In this document: positions 8,885 through 17,901 of the stretch, in pieces
Position numbering within the stretch: the stretch's first letter is position 1
Layout: every line of letters starts with the position of its first letter
Assembly: GCF_040026395.1 (NCBI RefSeq)
Contig: NZ_CP157278.1
Span: 1,736,001 to 1,800,000 of the forward strand
Length of the DNA stretch: 64,000 nt
From: Pedobacter lusitanus
Lineage (GTDB): Bacteria; Bacteroidota; Bacteroidia; Sphingobacteriales; Sphingobacteriaceae
Direction: 5' to 3'
Notes under the pieces: model-generated
What the model saw: the letters and a program-made list of their open reading frames with translations, nothing else
The model's database searches: none
What the model was told of the DNA's origin: nothing
Translations under genes and position numbers: made by a program

Positions 8885-8907
8885 GTAATCCTGTTAATCT
8901 ATATAGA

Positions 8908-8934
8908 GCATCTTAAAAAAGATGCTTTTTTTTT
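8908..8934 (+). terminator. Intrinsic terminator after the small acidic gene
   Basis: GCATCTT (8908-8914), loop AAAA, AAGATGC (8919-8925), then nine T. The next frame could formally open at the ATG inside this stem (8922), which argues for the later start at 8982. Confidence 0.9.
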
Positions 8935-8981
8935 ATGCGCGGCTGTTTCAATTCAGATGGCCCTTAAATTCAATCGACTAC

Positions 8982-10103
8982 ATGCAGTTAATTCCCGTTT
9001 CCGGTTCACAGACAATCAAAGAGTTTTTAAAGGTTCCTCATGATATCTATCAGCATGATAAAAACTGGATCTGTCCACTGGATCAGGATGTAGAAAAAAC
9101 ATTTGACCCTGAAAAGAATATTTTCTTTAAACATGGAGAATGTACCAGATGGATACTGCAGGATGAACAGGGAAGGACAATAGGAAGAATAGCGGCCTTT
9201 ATCAATACCAAAAAAGCATTTAACTACGAGCAGCCAACCGGCGGAATAGGTTTTTTTGAATGTATTAATAACCAGGAGGCAGCCTTTAAATTATTCGATA
9301 CCGCACAGCAATGGCTAAAGGAAAAAGGCATGGCAGCAATGGACGGACCAATTAATTTTGGAGAAAACGATACTTTCTGGGGTCTGCTGGTAGAGGGTTT
9401 TACCCCTCCATCCTATGGTATGAATTATAATCCGCCCTATTATCAGGCATTTTTTGACAACTACGGCTTTGTAACTTCCTATCAGCAAATAACCAATCAT
9501 CTGGCAGTCAGAAAACCTTTTCCGGAACGCTTTACTAAAATTGCTACCTGGGTAGCCAACAAACCAGGCTATACTTTTGAACATTTCTCTAAAAAGAATT
9601 CAGAAAAATATGTTCAGGACCTGATGGAAATCTATAATGATGGCTGGAAAGACTTTGAAAATTTTGTCCCTATCAAAAAAGAGACCCTTCAGGAGAGTTT
9701 CAAACAGATGGAGGCTATAATGGATGAGAAACTAATTTGGTTTGCGTATCTCAACGGAGAACCCGCTTCTTTCGTAGTTATTATACCCGATGCTAATCAA
9801 CTGATTAAAGGTTTTAACGGAAAACTGGGCCTAATAGAAAAACTAAAATTTGTTTACAGGAGATGGAAAGGTGTAAACAGAATGAGAGCGATTGTTATGG
9901 GTACAAAAACTGCCTATCAGAAACATGGTCTTGAATCTGCCCTGTTCATTAAATTAAAAGAATATGTTTTGCCGCTGGATCAGTATGATGAACTCGAGTT
10001 ATCCTGGGTAGGTGACTTCAATGATAAAATGCTGGCTATTCATGAGGCAACCGGTGCTGTTTTTGGAAAGCGTCACCTAACTATGCGAAAGATCTTCTCC
10101 TGA
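8982..10103 (+). CDS. GNAT-like conserved protein
   Basis: 373 aa from ATG 8982; the upstream ATG at 8922 lies inside a terminator stem and is rejected. The sequence looks like a large two-part GNAT-fold protein: EQGRTIGRIAAFIN resembles strand 4, the middle has NFGENDTFWGLLVEGF and a YNPPYYQAFFDNYGF segment, and the end has a second acetyltransferase-like part (LIWFAYLNGEPASFVVIIPD ... YQKHGLESALFIKLKEY). Proteins of this type are widespread in Bacteroidota without known substrate. No signal peptide. It stands alone, converging on the XRE regulator gene. Confidence 0.75.
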   Translation: MQLIPVSGSQTIKEFLKVPHDIYQHDKNWICPLDQDVEKTFDPEKNIFFKHGECTRWILQDEQGRTIGRIAAFINTKKAFNYEQPTGGIGFFECINNQEAAFKLFDTAQQWLKEKGMAAMDGPINFGENDTFWGLLVEGFTPPSYGMNYNPPYYQAFFDNYGFVTSYQQITNHLAVRKPFPERFTKIATWVANKPGYTFEHFSKKNSEKYVQDLMEIYNDGWKDFENFVPIKKETLQESFKQMEAIMDEKLIWFAYLNGEPASFVVIIPDANQLIKGFNGKLGLIEKLKFVYRRWKGVNRMRAIVMGTKTAYQKHGLESALFIKLKEYVLPLDQYDELELSWVGDFNDKMLAIHEATGAVFGKRHLTMRKIFS

Positions 10104-10120
10104 CAAAAAAGATCTTTAAA

Positions 10121-10157
10121 TTTAAAAGCCTGTTTAAAGTTTAAACAGGCTTTTAAA
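10121..10157. terminator. Bidirectional terminator hairpin
   Basis: Perfect 17-bp arms (10121-10137 and 10141-10157) around a 3-nt loop, with core AAAAGCCTGTTTAA. A/T runs on both flanks suit termination of the convergent genes on either side. Confidence 0.85.
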
Positions 10158-10163
10158 ATTTCT

Positions 10164-10493
10164 CTATTTTTCTCTGATTTCTTCGTAAAGATCAATAACC
10201 TTCTTTTGAAGTTTAATGATCTCTTCTTCTCTCAGTGATAGCTTCGCTTTCAGATTATTGATCTCTTCAAAATTAACGGACTGAGGATTTTCTCCTTCTT
10301 TAGAAATAATGTCCATTGTAGAGACTTCAAAAAGATTAGCAATCTGAGCCAGCCTTGAGATATTAATATCTGTAATTCCTGTTTCAATTTTTGAAAATGC
10401 AGGAATAGAGATGTTAAGTCTTTTAGCTACTTCGCCCTGACTCCATCCATTTTTCTGACGGAGCTGTCTGATGTTCTTACCGATGATGTTCAT
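10164..10493 (-). CDS. XRE-family transcriptional regulator with coiled-coil tail
   Basis: 109 aa. A helix-turn-helix of the Cro/C1 type fills residues 1-65 (IRQLRQKNGWSQGEVAKRLNISIPAFSKIETG), followed by a predicted coiled coil (NNLKAKLSLREEEIIKLQKKVIDLYEEI) that probably dimerises it. Length and layout match small Bacteroidota XRE regulators. It lies 28 nt downstream of mpl on the same strand and may be cotranscribed. The target is unknown; no phage or toxin gene is adjacent. Confidence 0.88.
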   Translation of the reverse strand: MNIIGKNIRQLRQKNGWSQGEVAKRLNISIPAFSKIETGITDINISRLAQIANLFEVSTMDIISKEGENPQSVNFEEINNLKAKLSLREEEIIKLQKKVIDLYEEIREK

Positions 10494-10521
10494 TGTTATA
10501 AATTTAGGTGTGTTTTGTTCT

Positions 10522-11880
10522 TTAAGTATTCAACTCACGTGCCAGTTTAACTAAATCTATCCCTCCAAAATTACCTGAGCTCATTAGCAAAAGGTTGGTC
10601 TGGTTAAAATTTAATTCTCTTAAGTATTGCTCAAGAGTAGAGGCATTGTCAAAAAAAGTAAGCTTATCGCTATTAAATGCTGTTTGAACATCTATTTCTG
10701 TGAAAGGCTTAATTTTTTTTTGTTGAAATGTTTTTATATCTATATATACGATAGGATTGTCTGCCCGGATCATCGTATCTTCATATTGCAGTAAAAAATT
10801 TTTATTTAAACTACTAAATGTGTGTAATTCTATACAAGCAACTAACTTTCTTTCCTCAAATTGCGACTTTACCGCCTCAATGGTAGCTCTCAATTTTGAT
10901 GGGGAATGTGCAAAATCTTTATAAACATTGGTGTTATTTTCGGCATTTAACAACTCAAGGCGCTTTGAAGCCCCTTTAAATGAGGTAATTGCCTGATTAA
11001 AGTCTATCTCGCTGATACCAATTTCCTGACAAACCAATTTCGCTGCACTTAAATTCATTAGGTTATGGTCACCAAAAATTTTCAATGGCAAATTTTCCGG
11101 TAGTAAATAAGTTATACCATTGTTAACGTGGTGTGCAGGAATTTGGTATCCTGTCTTAACAATTTGTTTACGAGAATTTCTCACAAGGGTGTGTAATTCT
11201 TTGTCGGTCTCGCAATAAAATAATTTACCTCCCGGCTCAATTGTATCAATAAAAAGCTCAAACTGATGAAGGTAATTTTCAAATGTAGGAAATACATTAA
11301 CATGATCCCAGGCGACACCACTAATCACAGCAATATTTGCTTTATATAAATGAAATTTTGGTCTTCTGTCAATTGGAGAAGCTAAATATTCATCTCCTTC
11401 GATGATAATCAACGGAGCCGAATCTGTCACCTTGACCATCGTATCAAATCCTTCCAGCTGGGCTCCTACCAGGTAATCAAAATCTTTTTTATAATAGTTA
11501 AGTACATGCAAAATCATTGACGTAATCGTTGTTTTACCGTGACTACCGCCAATAACTACTCTCAGTTTATCTTTAGTTTGCTCATAGATATATTCCGGAT
11601 AAGAATAGACTTTAATACCAAGCTCCTGTGCTCTGAGTAATTCAGGATTATCAATAAGTGCGTGCATTCCCAGAATGACAGCATCCAGATCAGTGGTGAT
11701 TGATTCTTCATGCCAGCCCATTGTTTTGGGTAAAATTCCATATCTGGAAAGTCTGCTCGCTGATGGTTCAAAGATTAAATCATCAGAACCACTTACTACA
11801 AAACCTTTCTTATGCAAAGCTATTGCAAGATTGTGCATTGCACTTCCACCAATAGCAATAAAATGTATTCGCATTCTCAA
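10522..11880 (-). CDS. mpl: UDP-N-acetylmuramate:L-Ala-D-Glu-meso-Dap ligase
   Basis: Mur-ligase-fold enzyme that recycles the cell-wall tripeptide by joining it to UDP-MurNAc. The N-terminal Rossmann start is HFIAIGGSAMHNLA, the ATP P-loop is GGSHGKTTITSM near residue 110, the central domain has IIIEGDEYLAS and SGVAWDHVNVFPTFENY, and the C-terminal part has KDFAHSPSK. The DEYLAS form and the short length (452 aa) fit Mpl rather than MurC. Starts at Met1 or Met3 are equally plausible. It implies meso-diaminopimelate peptidoglycan recycling. Confidence 0.88.
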   Translation of the reverse strand: MRMRIHFIAIGGSAMHNLAIALHKKGFVVSGSDDLIFEPSASRLSRYGILPKTMGWHEESITTDLDAVILGMHALIDNPELLRAQELGIKVYSYPEYIYEQTKDKLRVVIGGSHGKTTITSMILHVLNYYKKDFDYLVGAQLEGFDTMVKVTDSAPLIIIEGDEYLASPIDRRPKFHLYKANIAVISGVAWDHVNVFPTFENYLHQFELFIDTIEPGGKLFYCETDKELHTLVRNSRKQIVKTGYQIPAHHVNNGITYLLPENLPLKIFGDHNLMNLSAAKLVCQEIGISEIDFNQAITSFKGASKRLELLNAENNTNVYKDFAHSPSKLRATIEAVKSQFEERKLVACIELHTFSSLNKNFLLQYEDTMIRADNPIVYIDIKTFQQKKIKPFTEIDVQTAFNSDKLTFFDNASTLEQYLRELNFNQTNLLLMSSGNFGGIDLVKLARELNT

Positions 11881-11947
11881 ATATTAAAAAAATAAAGTAA
11901 TCTAAATACTTTTTCTCATCAGTATAAATTTATTTTTGATGGCTTCG

Positions 11948-12787
11948 TTATGCCTTTATAAATCTGGCGGCTACCCAGTCTCCTATCTTTTTATGATCAA
12001 GATAATTTATATCTAATTGCGCACAAGCATCCTTAATCATCTGCAGATCAGGAGACTCATAAAATCCACTAAAAAAAATCTCACCTCCGCTCTTTAATAC
12101 CCCTGCATAAACAGGAATCTGATCCAGTAAAATATTACGATTTATATTAGCCAGGATGATATCATAAGCCCGAACTGGAATAGTTTCTTTTCCACCACAT
12201 AAAGCTGTGATATTATGAATATTGTTTAATGCTGAATTTTCTATAGTACTCAGATAACAAACATCATCATTATCAATTGCAACCAGTTCCTCTGCACCTT
12301 TTTTAGCAGCAAGGATTGCCAGTATTCCTGTTCCACAGCCCATATCCAACACATGCTTCCCGGTATAGTCAGTTTCAAGGATATATTGCATCATCATAGT
12401 TGTCGTTTGATGATGACCAGTTCCAAAAGCCATTTTAGGATCGATGACGATCTCATATTTATAGGTTGGCTGTGAAGGATGGAAAGTAGCTCTTACATAG
12501 CAGGTCTGATCGATAATAAGAGGTTCAAAATTTTTCTCCCATTCCTCGTTCCAGTTTTCTGCTGCAATTTCTGTTACAGTGTAAGTATATTCGAATTCAC
12601 CTTCAAATTCTGCGAGCGCTCCGGTTAGATTTTCTTTGCTATAGCTATCCGTATCAATAAATGCGGAAAAACCATTTTCTGTATCTTCAAATGTATTGAA
12701 TCCGATTTCAGCTAGTTCACTGATTAATAAATCCTGTTGATACTCCTCGATAAGCTTAAAGCTGAATGTGACTTGAATGTACTGCAT
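11948..12787 (-). CDS. prmA: Ribosomal protein L11 methyltransferase
   Basis: 279 aa. N-terminal substrate-recognition domain (residues 1-95), then a class I SAM domain with motif I VLDMGCGTGILAILAAKKGA, acidic loop VAIDNDDVC and post-motif LANINRNILL. A MAFGTGHHQTT loop precedes motif I as in PrmA. It methylates L11 on the large ribosomal subunit. Its start codon overlaps the tpiA stop by one base (TAATG), so it is translationally coupled to tpiA. Confidence 0.92.
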   Translation of the reverse strand: MQYIQVTFSFKLIEEYQQDLLISELAEIGFNTFEDTENGFSAFIDTDSYSKENLTGALAEFEGEFEYTYTVTEIAAENWNEEWEKNFEPLIIDQTCYVRATFHPSQPTYKYEIVIDPKMAFGTGHHQTTTMMMQYILETDYTGKHVLDMGCGTGILAILAAKKGAEELVAIDNDDVCYLSTIENSALNNIHNITALCGGKETIPVRAYDIILANINRNILLDQIPVYAGVLKSGGEIFFSGFYESPDLQMIKDACAQLDINYLDHKKIGDWVAARFIKA

Positions 12788-13548
12788 TAAGAATTAAACG
12801 TTTTAACTATATCAGCGAAATCACGGGATTTAAGGGAAGCTCCTCCGATTAGTCCGCCGTCAATATCTTTTTGTGCAAATAATTCAGGAGCATTCTTAGG
12901 TGTACAGCTTCCTCCATATAAAATAGAAGTCTTTTCTGCAGTTTCTTCACCATAAGTACCAGCAACTTCAGCACGTATAAATTCATGTACTTCCTGTGCC
13001 TGTGCCGCAGTAGCAGTTAAACCTGTACCTATAGCCCAAACCGGTTCATAAGCAATAACTACTTTTGAAAAATCTTCAGCACTCAAATGGAAAAGACCAT
13101 TTTCTAATTGCCCTTTTAAGATTTCAAAGAAATTACCATTATTTCTTTCGTCTAATGTCTCACCAATACAGAAAATAGGTAACAGATGATTAGCCAAAGC
13201 AATATTAGTTTTATCAGCAAGTAAAGCATCATTTTCAGCAAAATACTGACGACGCTCTGAATGTCCGATGATCACATATTCACAACCAACTGATTTAATC
13301 ATTTTGGCTGAGATCTCTCCTGTGAAAGCACCGCTTTCTTTCTGATGACAGTTCTGAGCACCAATTTTAACGGTATCTCCTCCTAATTTTGGTAAGCTGT
13401 TTAAATGGATAAACGGAGCACATATGATAGCAATCTGATCGCCTTTTTTTTCATCTCTTACGATGTTAACGATTTCTGAAAATAATGAAATACCTTCTGC
13501 ATAGTCCGTATTCATTTTCCAATTTCCTGCTACTATTTTCTTTCTCAT
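12787..13548 (-). CDS. tpiA: Triosephosphate isomerase
   Basis: 253-aa TIM barrel interconverting DHAP and glyceraldehyde-3-phosphate. Catalytic residues are visible: Asn9/Lys11 in GNWKMN, the His in IIGHSERRQ, the Glu in AYEPVWAIGTG (also the start of loop 6), and the phosphate-binding ILYGGS and GGLIGGASL. Full length. First gene of the tpiA-prmA pair; the GlmU-like gene lies upstream on the same strand after a 124-bp gap without a clear terminator. Confidence 0.97.
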   Translation of the reverse strand: MRKKIVAGNWKMNTDYAEGISLFSEIVNIVRDEKKGDQIAIICAPFIHLNSLPKLGGDTVKIGAQNCHQKESGAFTGEISAKMIKSVGCEYVIIGHSERRQYFAENDALLADKTNIALANHLLPIFCIGETLDERNNGNFFEILKGQLENGLFHLSAEDFSKVVIAYEPVWAIGTGLTATAAQAQEVHEFIRAEVAGTYGEETAEKTSILYGGSCTPKNAPELFAQKDIDGGLIGGASLKSRDFADIVKTFNS

Positions 13549-13672
13549 AATTAAATCTAATATTATTTTAATTGTAATCCTATTTTCTATTATTTATTCG
13601 CCATTTTGACATCAAAACAACCGTTCCATTTTTCTAACTACACATATAGATGATAAAAATACACAAACTCTC

Positions 13673-14848
13673 TTAAAAAGATCTATAAATTGACGTTAAA
13701 TCAAAAACTGATGACAATATATCTTTTTCTATCTGATTAAATTCAACATTTTTACGTTCAAAGACTTTTTCTGCGGTTTCAAACATTTTTTCAAGGCTAT
13801 AAATATCAAATCCCTGTACTCCTCCCCACGCAAAATCGGGGATAAAGTTCTTTGGATACCCAGAACCGAACACGTTTGCACTTACACCAACCACAGTTCC
13901 TGTATTAAACATCGTATTTATACCACATTTCACATGATCAGCCATAATTAAGCCGCAAAATTGAAGCCCCGTCTTTCTGAAAGCAGTCTGTTCATAATCC
14001 CACAGCTTAACTTCTGCATAATTATTCTTTAGATTGGAATTATTGGTATCAGCTCCGATATTACACCATTGCCCCAGCACAGAATTCCCCAGATACCCCT
14101 CATGTCCTTTAGAAGAATAGCCCCAGATTACCGCATTATTAATCTCACCACCTACCGTACTAAATGGTCCAATGGTAGTCTGTCCGTAAATCTTGGTTCC
14201 CATCTTTACTCTTGAACCTTCGCCAAGCGCAAAAGAACCTCTGATATGACAGCCTTCCCATACCTGTGAATTTTTCCCCAGATAAACAGGCCCTGTCAGC
14301 GTATTAAAAGTAGCACATTCTGCCTGCACACCCTCTTCAACAAAAATCTGATCTCCAAGCACAGTATTAGTTGCACTCAGTTTAGCAGAAACTCTTCCCT
14401 TTGTTAAAAGCTCAAAATCTGCACGTAGCTGCAAATCGTTATTTCTAAAGATATCTTCAGGAAATACGATCCGGGTAAAAACCCCGTCATATTGAATTGT
14501 ATGGAGTAAATTAAGCTTTGTTAAATCAGGTACCTCACCCGGGTTGGTTTTACAGGCTAGTGTAATGTCTCCTTTAGAGAGAACCTGACCAGGATGTAAT
14601 GTAGCAATTGCTTCAAAAAGCTGCTTATCCGGGCATACAGAACCATTAATATAGGTATCTGCATTACTATGCATTTTATATTTAGCAGTAAGATATTCTG
14701 CAGTACAAAAACCTGCAGCGGCAGATGAATACTTTTCCCATTTTTCCGCTATGGTCAGTATTCCAATCCGTAAATCGGCCACAGGCCTGGTAAAAGTAAG
14801 CGGCCTTAAAGAAAGAGCAGTGTGATCATCAAATAAATTAATGTTCAT
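13673..14848 (-). CDS. GlmU-like nucleotidyltransferase / left-handed beta-helix protein
   Basis: 391 aa. N-terminal part (ALSLRPLTFTRPVADLRIGILTIAEKW) resembles the degenerate nucleotidyltransferase domain of Bacteroidota GlmU-family proteins. Residues about 170-330 form hexapeptide repeats of a left-handed beta helix (TVLGDQIFVEEGVQ, GPVYLGKNSQVWEGCHIRG, STVGGEINNAVIWG, HVKCGINTMFNTGTVVG). The canonical LxxGxGTRM pyrophosphorylase signature is missing, so a true GlmU uridylyltransferase activity is doubtful; the acetyltransferase-like helix looks intact. Probable role is sugar-nucleotide metabolism, substrate unknown. Confidence 0.8.
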   Translation of the reverse strand: MNINLFDDHTALSLRPLTFTRPVADLRIGILTIAEKWEKYSSAAAGFCTAEYLTAKYKMHSNADTYINGSVCPDKQLFEAIATLHPGQVLSKGDITLACKTNPGEVPDLTKLNLLHTIQYDGVFTRIVFPEDIFRNNDLQLRADFELLTKGRVSAKLSATNTVLGDQIFVEEGVQAECATFNTLTGPVYLGKNSQVWEGCHIRGSFALGEGSRVKMGTKIYGQTTIGPFSTVGGEINNAVIWGYSSKGHEGYLGNSVLGQWCNIGADTNNSNLKNNYAEVKLWDYEQTAFRKTGLQFCGLIMADHVKCGINTMFNTGTVVGVSANVFGSGYPKNFIPDFAWGGVQGFDIYSLEKMFETAEKVFERKNVEFNQIEKDILSSVFDLTSIYRSF

Positions 14849-14935
14849 TTAATTGTTATTGTTTTATTTTTCGTAGCCATGTTTCCAGAATTTATCTGTT
14901 CTTCTCCAAAACATGTTACCAGTATATAATATAGG

Positions 14936-14943
14936 CAAAAATA
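14936..14943 (-). promoter_or_regulatory. -7 box for the GlmU-like gene
   Basis: Minus strand TATTTTTG, matching TAnnTTTG, about 87 nt upstream of the start codon and just beyond the rpmE terminator. No -33 element was recognised. Confidence 0.35.
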
Positions 14944-14975
14944 AAAAAAGTCCCGAAGCTTAGCATCGGGACTTT
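14944..14975 (-). terminator. Intrinsic terminator of rpmE
   Basis: Stem AAAGTCCCGA (14947-14956) with TCGGGACTTT (14966-14975), 9-nt loop; on the minus strand it is followed by a T run. It insulates rpmE from the GlmU-like gene. Confidence 0.9.
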
Positions 14976-15000
14976 AAAATAATTTCTTATAACTGTAGAA

Positions 15001-15249
15001 TTATTTCTTAGCGTAACGTGTTTTAAATTTATCGATACGACCAGCTGTATCTACCAGTTTCATTTTACCAGTATAGAAAGGGTGAGAAGTGTGTGAGATC
15101 TCTAATTTATAAAGAGGGTACTCGTTACCATCTTCCCAGGTCACAGATTCTTTTGTCTCAACGCAAGATTTAGTTAAAAAAGAGTATTCGTTAGACATAT
15201 CTTTAAATACTACGAATCTATAGTTTGAAGGGTGAAGATCTTTTTTCAT
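15001..15249 (-). CDS. rpmE2: 50S ribosomal protein L31 type B
   Basis: 82 aa, matching type B L31 ([19 protein letters not shown] ... SHPFYTGK ... [13 protein letters not shown]). It lacks the CxxC zinc motif of type A L31, so it is the zinc-independent form. It has its own terminator. The upstream leader carries a tandem 10-bp repeat. In other bacteria type B L31 can be under Zur control; I see no recognisable Zur box here. Confidence 0.96.
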   Translation of the reverse strand: MKKDLHPSNYRFVVFKDMSNEYSFLTKSCVETKESVTWEDGNEYPLYKLEISHTSHPFYTGKMKLVDTAGRIDKFKTRYAKK

Positions 15250-15260
15250 AATGAATATAT

Positions 15261-15280
15261 ACTTATTTGTACTTATTTGT
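15261..15280. repeat. Tandem 10-bp repeat in the rpmE2 leader
   Basis: ACTTATTTGT occurs twice back to back (15261-15270, 15271-15280), followed by a related CGCTTATTTT. It sits 12-31 nt upstream of the rpmE2 start, where an operator or leader element could lie. Chance is possible in AT-rich DNA. Confidence 0.5.
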
Positions 15281-15343
15281 CGCTTATTTTGAAGGTTGCA
15301 AATATCCTAATTATATTTTTTATTTACAAGGATTATTAAAAAA

Positions 15344-15631
15344 TTATGAACTATACTTTTTCCGGGTTTCAACTTTCTGCATCTGCCTTCTAATATATTC
15401 ATCTGCAATCACTTCTGCCGAAGGCAGTTGAGACCTGCTGATCAATAAAGATTTTAATCTTTCCTCATCCACATCAGTACGATATAAAATATTCATCATT
15501 TTAGAGATATCATTATCCAGTAACCAGGAGAAAGCATAAATCATTTTCTCTCTCAGCTGCGCAGAAGACAGCTCCTCTTCCAGTTCAAAATCATTACTTA
15601 TAATTCTGCTGAGTGCTTTAAGGTCATCCAT
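15344..15631 (-). CDS. Small conserved protein of unknown function
   Basis: 95 aa, predicted all-helical, no signal peptide or membrane segment. The central part (AFSWLLDNDISKMMNILYRTDVDEERLKSLL) is the kind of sequence found in small Bacteroidota hypothetical proteins that travel with methylmalonyl-CoA epimerase. It starts 3 nt after the epimerase stop, so it is cotranscribed with it. I do not recognise a function. Confidence 0.75.
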   Translation of the reverse strand: MDDLKALSRIISNDFELEEELSSAQLREKMIYAFSWLLDNDISKMMNILYRTDVDEERLKSLLISRSQLPSAEVIADEYIRRQMQKVETRKKYSS

Positions 15632-15634
15632 TAA

Positions 15635-16039
15635 TCATTTTTTTATTTCCTGACATAACTCAATCAGTACTCCGTTTGTCCCTTTAGGATGAACAAAGCA
15701 AATCAGCTTATTGTCGGCACCAAATTTAGGTTCTTCATTTAAGAGTACAAAACCTTCATTTTTCAATCTTTTCATTTCCGCATAAATATCATCCACATCA
15801 AATGCAATATGATGAATCCCTTCACCTCTCTTTCCTATAAAAGAAGCTATAGGGCTATCTTCTGCTGAAGCCGCAAGCAGTTCAATCTTATTTTCTCCGG
15901 TTCTGAAAAACGCAGTATCTACTCCTTCCGAGGCTACAGATTCACGCTTATAAGCAGCTGTTCCCAGCAACTTTTCATAAAGATCACAGGATGTATCAAG
16001 ATCTTTTACAGCTATACCAATATGTTCTATTTTATTCAT
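15635..16039 (-). CDS. mce: Methylmalonyl-CoA epimerase
   Basis: 134-aa vicinal-oxygen-chelate protein. Metal ligands of the family are visible: His in KIEHIGIAV (residue 6), His in EGIHHIAFDVDD, and Glu in GVLIELCQ. It interconverts (R)- and (S)-methylmalonyl-CoA in the propionate/succinyl-CoA route. Full length. A small unknown gene follows 3 nt later. The gene is divergent from iscS, sharing a 125-bp intergenic region. Confidence 0.93.
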   Translation of the reverse strand: MNKIEHIGIAVKDLDTSCDLYEKLLGTAAYKRESVASEGVDTAFFRTGENKIELLAASAEDSPIASFIGKRGEGIHHIAFDVDDIYAEMKRLKNEGFVLLNEEPKFGADNKLICFVHPKGTNGVLIELCQEIKK

Positions 16040-16129
16040 GTACTATGTAAACGTTAAACGAATGTAAAAATGCATGTTTTAAGCATACCTTCATAGGGAT
16101 TAATTATAATCATTGGTAATCTTTTTTAG

Positions 16130-16137
16130 TACATTTG
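16130..16137 (+). promoter_or_regulatory. -7 box for the isc genes
   Basis: TACATTTG matches TAnnTTTG and would give a leader of about 20 nt for iscS. A TTGG at 16114-16117 is closer than the optimal -33 spacing. Confidence 0.5.
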
Positions 16138-16164
16138 TATCTTAATAAGAATAAATTATATACA

Positions 16165-17376
16165 ATGGAACTTCCTATTTATCTAGATAATAACGCAACA
16201 ACCCCCCTTGACCCAAGAGTGCTTGAAGCAATGTTACCTTACTTTACCACCAAATTTGGTAATGCTGCCAGCCGTAACCATGCCTTTGGCTGGGTTGCAG
16301 AAGAAGGTGTTGATTATGCACGTGAGCAGGCTGCTAAATTAATTGGCTGCACTGAAAAAGAAATCATTTTCACTTCAGGAGCTACAGAAGCAGACAACCT
16401 TGGTATTAAAGGTGTGTTTGAGATGTATCAGGATAAAGGTAATCATATAATTACAGCCACTACTGAACACAAAGCAGTTCTGGATACCTGTAAACATCTG
16501 GAGAAACTAGGTGCAAAAGTCACTTATCTTCAGGTAAAAGAAGATGGTTTAATTGATCTTGCTGAATTAGAGGCAGCAATGACAGAACAAACTATTCTGG
16601 TTACTATTATGTATGGTAACAATGAAATCGGTGTTGTTCAGCCAATCAAAGAAATTTCTGCAATTGCACATAAGTTTGGTGCTTTGTTTATGACAGATGC
16701 TACTCAGGCTGTTGGTAAAATTCCTGTAGATGTAAATGCTGACGGAATTGACTTACTGGCTTTCAGCGCTCACAAAATGTACGGACCTAAAGGTGTAGGT
16801 GTATTATATGTACGCCGTAAAAACCCAAGAGTTAAAGTTACTGCACAAATGGACGGTGGTGGTCATGAGCGTGGTATGCGTTCAGGAACATTAAATGTTC
16901 CGGGAATTGTTGGTTTAGGTAAAGCCTGTGAATTATGCCGTCTGGAAATGGATGCAGAAGCAACCCGCCTTTCAGCATTGAGAGATAAGCTGGAAAGCGC
17001 ACTGACTGTAATGGAAGAAAGTTATGTGAATGGTAATACACAACACCGTTTGCCACACGTAGCTAACATCTCTTTCAAATATGTTGAAGGTGAAGGATTA
17101 ATGATGGCAATGAAAGATCTGGCGGTTTCTTCGGGATCTGCCTGTACTTCAGCTTCACTGGAGCCTTCTTACGTATTAAAGAGCTTAGGTCTTTCTGATG
17201 ATCTTGCTCACTCTTCTATCCGTTTTGGTTTAGGCCGTTTTACAACAGAAGAAGAAATTGATTACGCTATTGAAAATACCAAAAAAGCAGTAAATCATTT
17301 AAGAGACCTTTCTCCACTTTGGGAAATGTTTAAAGAAGGAATTGATCTAAGTAAAATTGAATGGGCTGAGCACTAA
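16165..17376 (+). CDS. iscS: Cysteine desulfurase IscS
   Basis: 403 aa from ATG 16165; the frame extends upstream to a TTG, but that codon lies inside the -7 box, so the ATG ([17 protein letters not shown]) is chosen. PLP enzyme that frees sulfur from cysteine for Fe-S clusters. Visible residues: PLP-binding Lys in [13 protein letters not shown] and the persulfide Cys in [17 protein letters not shown]. Followed by IscU and an A-type carrier, making a compact ISC set. No IscR gene is present in the window. Confidence 0.96.
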   Translation: MELPIYLDNNATTPLDPRVLEAMLPYFTTKFGNAASRNHAFGWVAEEGVDYAREQAAKLIGCTEKEIIFTSGATEADNLGIKGVFEMYQDKGNHIITATTEHKAVLDTCKHLEKLGAKVTYLQVKEDGLIDLAELEAAMTEQTILVTIMYGNNEIGVVQPIKEISAIAHKFGALFMTDATQAVGKIPVDVNADGIDLLAFSAHKMYGPKGVGVLYVRRKNPRVKVTAQMDGGGHERGMRSGTLNVPGIVGLGKACELCRLEMDAEATRLSALRDKLESALTVMEESYVNGNTQHRLPHVANISFKYVEGEGLMMAMKDLAVSSGSACTSASLEPSYVLKSLGLSDDLAHSSIRFGLGRFTTEEEIDYAIENTKKAVNHLRDLSPLWEMFKEGIDLSKIEWAEH

Positions 17377-17413
17377 CCTCAGGCAGATTCATTAATAAAT
17401 AAAATATTTAAAC

Positions 17414-17438
17414 AACCTCTTTAACGGGAGGTTTGGAG
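17414..17438 (+). promoter_or_regulatory. Leader hairpin and strong Shine-Dalgarno of iscU
   Basis: AACCTC (17414-17419) can pair with GAGGTT (17428-17433) across an 8-nt loop, and GGAGG (17434-17438) sits 9 nt before the iscU ATG. A clear Shine-Dalgarno is unusual in this window. The hairpin abuts it and could influence ribosome access or mRNA processing between iscS and iscU. Confidence 0.45.
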
Positions 17439-17447
17439 GAAAATAAA

Positions 17448-17861
17448 ATGGCATACTCAGAAAAAGTAATGGAACACTATACCAACCCGCGTAATGTTGG
17501 TACATTAAATAAAGACAGTAAATCAGTTGGTACAGGATTAGTAGGCGCACCAGAGTGCGGTGACGTAATGCGCCTTCAGATTGAAGTTGATGAAAACAAT
17601 GTAATTACTGATGCAAAGTTTAAAACGTTTGGCTGTGGTTCTGCAATTGCATCTTCTTCTTTAGCAACTGAATGGTTAAAAGGTAAAACTGTTGATGAAG
17701 CCATGACGATTGACAATATGGACATCGTTGAAGAATTAGCTTTGCCACCAGTAAAAATTCACTGTTCAGTATTGGCAGAGGACGCGATTAAGTCAGCGAT
17801 CAATGATTACCGTGTTAAAAATGGCATGGAACCAATTGCATTGCCTAAATCACATCACTAA
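17448..17861 (+). CDS. iscU: Fe-S cluster scaffold IscU
   Basis: 137 aa from ATG 17448, chosen over an upstream TTG because a GGAGG lies at ideal distance. The three scaffold cysteines are present: APECGDVM, TFGCGSAIASSS and VKIHCSVLAEDAI; the Asp next to the first Cys is also there. It assembles 2Fe-2S and 4Fe-4S clusters with sulfur from IscS. Second gene of iscS-iscU-iscA. Confidence 0.96.
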   Translation: MAYSEKVMEHYTNPRNVGTLNKDSKSVGTGLVGAPECGDVMRLQIEVDENNVITDAKFKTFGCGSAIASSSLATEWLKGKTVDEAMTIDNMDIVEELALPPVKIHCSVLAEDAIKSAINDYRVKNGMEPIALPKSHH

Positions 17862-17901
17862 AAAATAAAGCATATCAGGTCGGCATTTAATATTTAAGCA
17901 T

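Noticed and set aside
8922..8981. Longer N-terminus for the GNAT-like gene starting at ATG 8922
   Set aside because: That ATG lies inside the stem and T tract of the terminator of the preceding gene; the ATG at 8982 gives a normal protein start.
16135..16164. TTG start of iscS and similar TTG/alternate starts of lysS, rpoN, iscU and the DUF5723-like gene
   Set aside because: The upstream codons lie in promoter boxes or add non-family residues; a good ATG follows in each case.
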